Shown one piece after another: positions 22,319 through 23,550 of a stretch of 23,550 nt of DNA. The notes under the pieces were generated by a model. That model was not told the DNA's origin and made no database searches. It was given only the letters and a program-made list of their open reading frames with translations. Position 1 is the stretch's first letter. Every line of letters begins with the position of its first letter. The DNA comes from CAINVV01 sp031432175 (GTDB lineage Bacteria > Bacteroidota > Bacteroidia > Bacteroidales > Prolixibacteraceae): assembly GCA_964358545.1 (NCBI GenBank), contig CAYHQN010000063.1, positions 1-23,550 of the forward strand, read 5' to 3'. The position numbers and the translations under genes were made by a program.

Positions 22319-23302
22319 TCATTTCTTATCTGTTAACCGCTTCACAGCTTTATCCCATTCATCAGGTTCAGAAGCTTCAATCATTTTTGTAAATTTCGCA
22401 TATTCCTTATGAACATGTTCTTTGGCCATTTCGGCTGAGATAGCGCCGGCATCGGGCAGGATTTCTTTCTCGTTGAGCGTTAGAAATGCGTGTAACTTAC
22501 TAATCCAGTCATTCATATACATGGGTTTCCGATCCAGTGCCTGCATTTCGGCAAATTCAAGATATTGGTTCACTATTCGGTTAAGCATTTCGAGTTCTTC
22601 AGGGTTTAAATAGTTTTTAGCCACCTCTGCATCTTGTTTGCGGATTTGCTCACCCGGCCAGTTGGTCAGGCCCATATTGGTTCTGGAGGCATTGGCACGG
22701 AGCATAAGCAATTCGGCAGCAGTATGTTGGTGTATGGCCCAATGAAATTTATTTTGCACAGTGGCAAAAAATTCAAGTGTTGATGGCTGATTGGGATCAT
22801 AATCTACACTGGTAGCGTAAATGTCGCATATTTTACGGTAAAATACTTTTTCGGATGATCGGATATCCCGGATTTGTGAAAGCAGCTCATCAAAATAGTT
22901 GTTCCGTGCTTGTTTAAGTCGTTCGTCGTCAAGTACAAATCCTTTAATAATAAATTCTTTCAACTGGCTGGTGGCCCATATCCGGAACTGGGTTGCAATA
23001 CTTGATTTAATGCGATAGCCTACTGAAATAACTGCATCAAGATTATAATAGGCAATGAGTCGCTTTATTTTCCGCCTTCCTTCTTCTTGAACTGTCAAGA
23101 AATCCTTGACAGTTGAATTTTCGTCCAATTCTCCTTCCTTATAGATATTGATCAAATGGAGACTGATATTTTGCTTTGTGGTTTGGAACAAATCTGCCAT
23201 TTGCTGTTGAGTCACCCAAACGCTTTCATTCTCCAGCCGGACATCAATCTTGGTATTTCCCTGTTTACTCCGGTAAATTAATATTTCTCCTTTGGGCTCC
23301 AT
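22319..23302 (-). CDS. RhuM-family protein
   Basis: A 327-residue cytoplasmic protein of the RhuM family, first named from a Salmonella pathogenicity island and common in mobile regions of many bacteria, with unproven biochemical function. Family features are the N-terminal IDVRLENESVWVTQQQMADLF followed by QTTKQNISLHLINIYKEGEL (about 20–60, helix-turn-helix-like), then TVKDFLTVQEEGRRKIKRLIAYYNLDAVISVGYRIKS and FRIWATSQLKEFIIKGFVLDDERLK (about 64–130). A helical C-terminal half (FFATVQNKFHWAIHQHTAAELL…) follows. Length and both conserved regions indicate an intact gene. It lies alone between two 79-base direct repeats. Its first motif suggests nucleic acid binding. Homologues are often near toxin–antitoxin or restriction genes, so a defence or selfish role is possible. 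Confidence 0.9.
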   Translation of the reverse strand: MEPKGEILIYRSKQGNTKIDVRLENESVWVTQQQMADLFQTTKQNISLHLINIYKEGELDENSTVKDFLTVQEEGRRKIKRLIAYYNLDAVISVGYRIKSSIATQFRIWATSQLKEFIIKGFVLDDERLKQARNNYFDELLSQIRDIRSSEKVFYRKICDIYATSVDYDPNQPSTLEFFATVQNKFHWAIHQHTAAELLMLRANASRTNMGLTNWPGEQIRKQDAEVAKNYLNPEELEMLNRIVNQYLEFAEMQALDRKPMYMNDWISKLHAFLTLNEKEILPDAGAISAEMAKEHVHKEYAKFTKMIEASEPDEWDKAVKRLTDKK

Positions 23303-23442
23303 AGCTGTTCTATTTAATCAAATATCATGAAAGTATTACTTCCCAGAGGGCGCAAAATGCAATCTGCACCCTATTACTCTATTAACAACCGTTTTATTCT
23401 GTAACCAATATAACCAACATTCCGTTCTCCCCGGCATAAACT

Positions 23443-23468
23443 GCACCAGCTGGGTTTCCCGCTGGTGC
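23443..23468. repeat. GC-rich hairpin beside repeat copy 2
   Basis: GCACCAGC (23443–23450) and GCTGGTGC (23461–23468) form a perfect 8-bp stem, extended by GGG/CCC around a TTT loop with one unpaired T. It is immediately followed by the repeat copy. The equivalent position at copy 1 has diverged sequence, but it also starts with GCACC. Confidence 0.7.
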
Positions 23469-23471
23469 GGT

Positions 23472-23550
23472 TTGTTGGCTACTCATGTAAGTCGCCAACG
23501 AAGGTTCATTCCCTTTCAGAAACCCCTTCATCTTTTATACAGCATGTAAA
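23472..23550. repeat. 79-base direct repeat, copy 2 (runs to the window edge)
   Basis: Second copy of the repeat at 22134–22212, offset 1338 bases, with seven substitutions and no gaps. Similarity continues right to the last base of the window, so the true repeat may be longer. It lies upstream of the RhuM gene. Confidence 0.9.

Noticed and set aside
22134..23550. The 79-base repeats as classical integron attC sites
   Set aside because: The GTTRRRY and RYYYAAC core boxes are not present and no integron integrase is visible; kept only as an open cassette-like hypothesis.
22134..23550. RhuM unit as an insertion sequence
   Set aside because: The flanking repeats are direct, not inverted, and the only gene between them has no transposase motif.

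Overview
The window looks like a piece of a Bacteroidota chromosome, probably Bacteroidales-like. The evidence is a short ketol-acid reductoisomerase with a GYGVQG nucleotide motif, an adjacent leuA–leuC–leuD–(leuA-like)–leuB order, TAnnTTTG-type promoter elements, weak Shine-Dalgarno sites, and DUF4143-ATPase and RhuM accessory genes. The genus cannot be named from sequence alone.

Left part (1–6890): a 5'-partial enolase gene on the minus strand. Next is a minus-strand exported protein with a carboxypeptidase-like regulatory domain, ending in a clear intrinsic terminator. After a nested inverted repeat, two plus-strand envelope genes follow: a patatin–POTRA–barrel protein (type Vd secretion architecture) and a D-alanyl-D-alanine carboxypeptidase of the S13/PBP4 type. 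A small antitoxin-like gene then overlaps a broken RelE/ParE-like toxin remnant.

Centre (7021–19432): one long branched-chain amino acid cluster, ilvD-ilvB-ilvN-ilvC-leuA-leuC-leuD-(second leuA-like/citramalate synthase-like)-leuB. It is preceded by a textbook ribosome-mediated attenuator: a Bacteroidota promoter, a 20-codon leader peptide with eleven consecutive Ile/Leu/Val codons, a candidate antiterminator segment and a perfect 11-bp terminator hairpin just before the proposed ilvD start. IlvBN, IlvC and IlvD supply the common Ile/Val reactions. LeuA, LeuCD and LeuB make the leucine precursor. The second LeuA-like enzyme could feed LeuCD/LeuB with citramalate to make 2-oxobutyrate for isoleucine. 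No ilvA or ilvE is present in the window.

The longer spacers of the cluster are unusual. Each carries a different short tandem repeat (units of 9, 6, 7, 8 and 9 bases), most starting within a few bases of a stop codon, and one spacer also holds a 201-bp quasi-palindromic, MITE-like element.

Right part (19433–23550): an accessory region with a DUF4143-type AAA ATPase, a convergent exported SGNH hydrolase, a small MNT-type nucleotidyltransferase with a short overlapping upstream ORF, and a RhuM-family gene. The RhuM gene lies between two 79-base direct repeats (72/79 identical, no gaps), spaced 1338 bases apart. With associated hairpins, these look like the boundaries of a cassette-like unit. 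The attenuator and this repeat-bounded RhuM unit are the two signals most worth following up.
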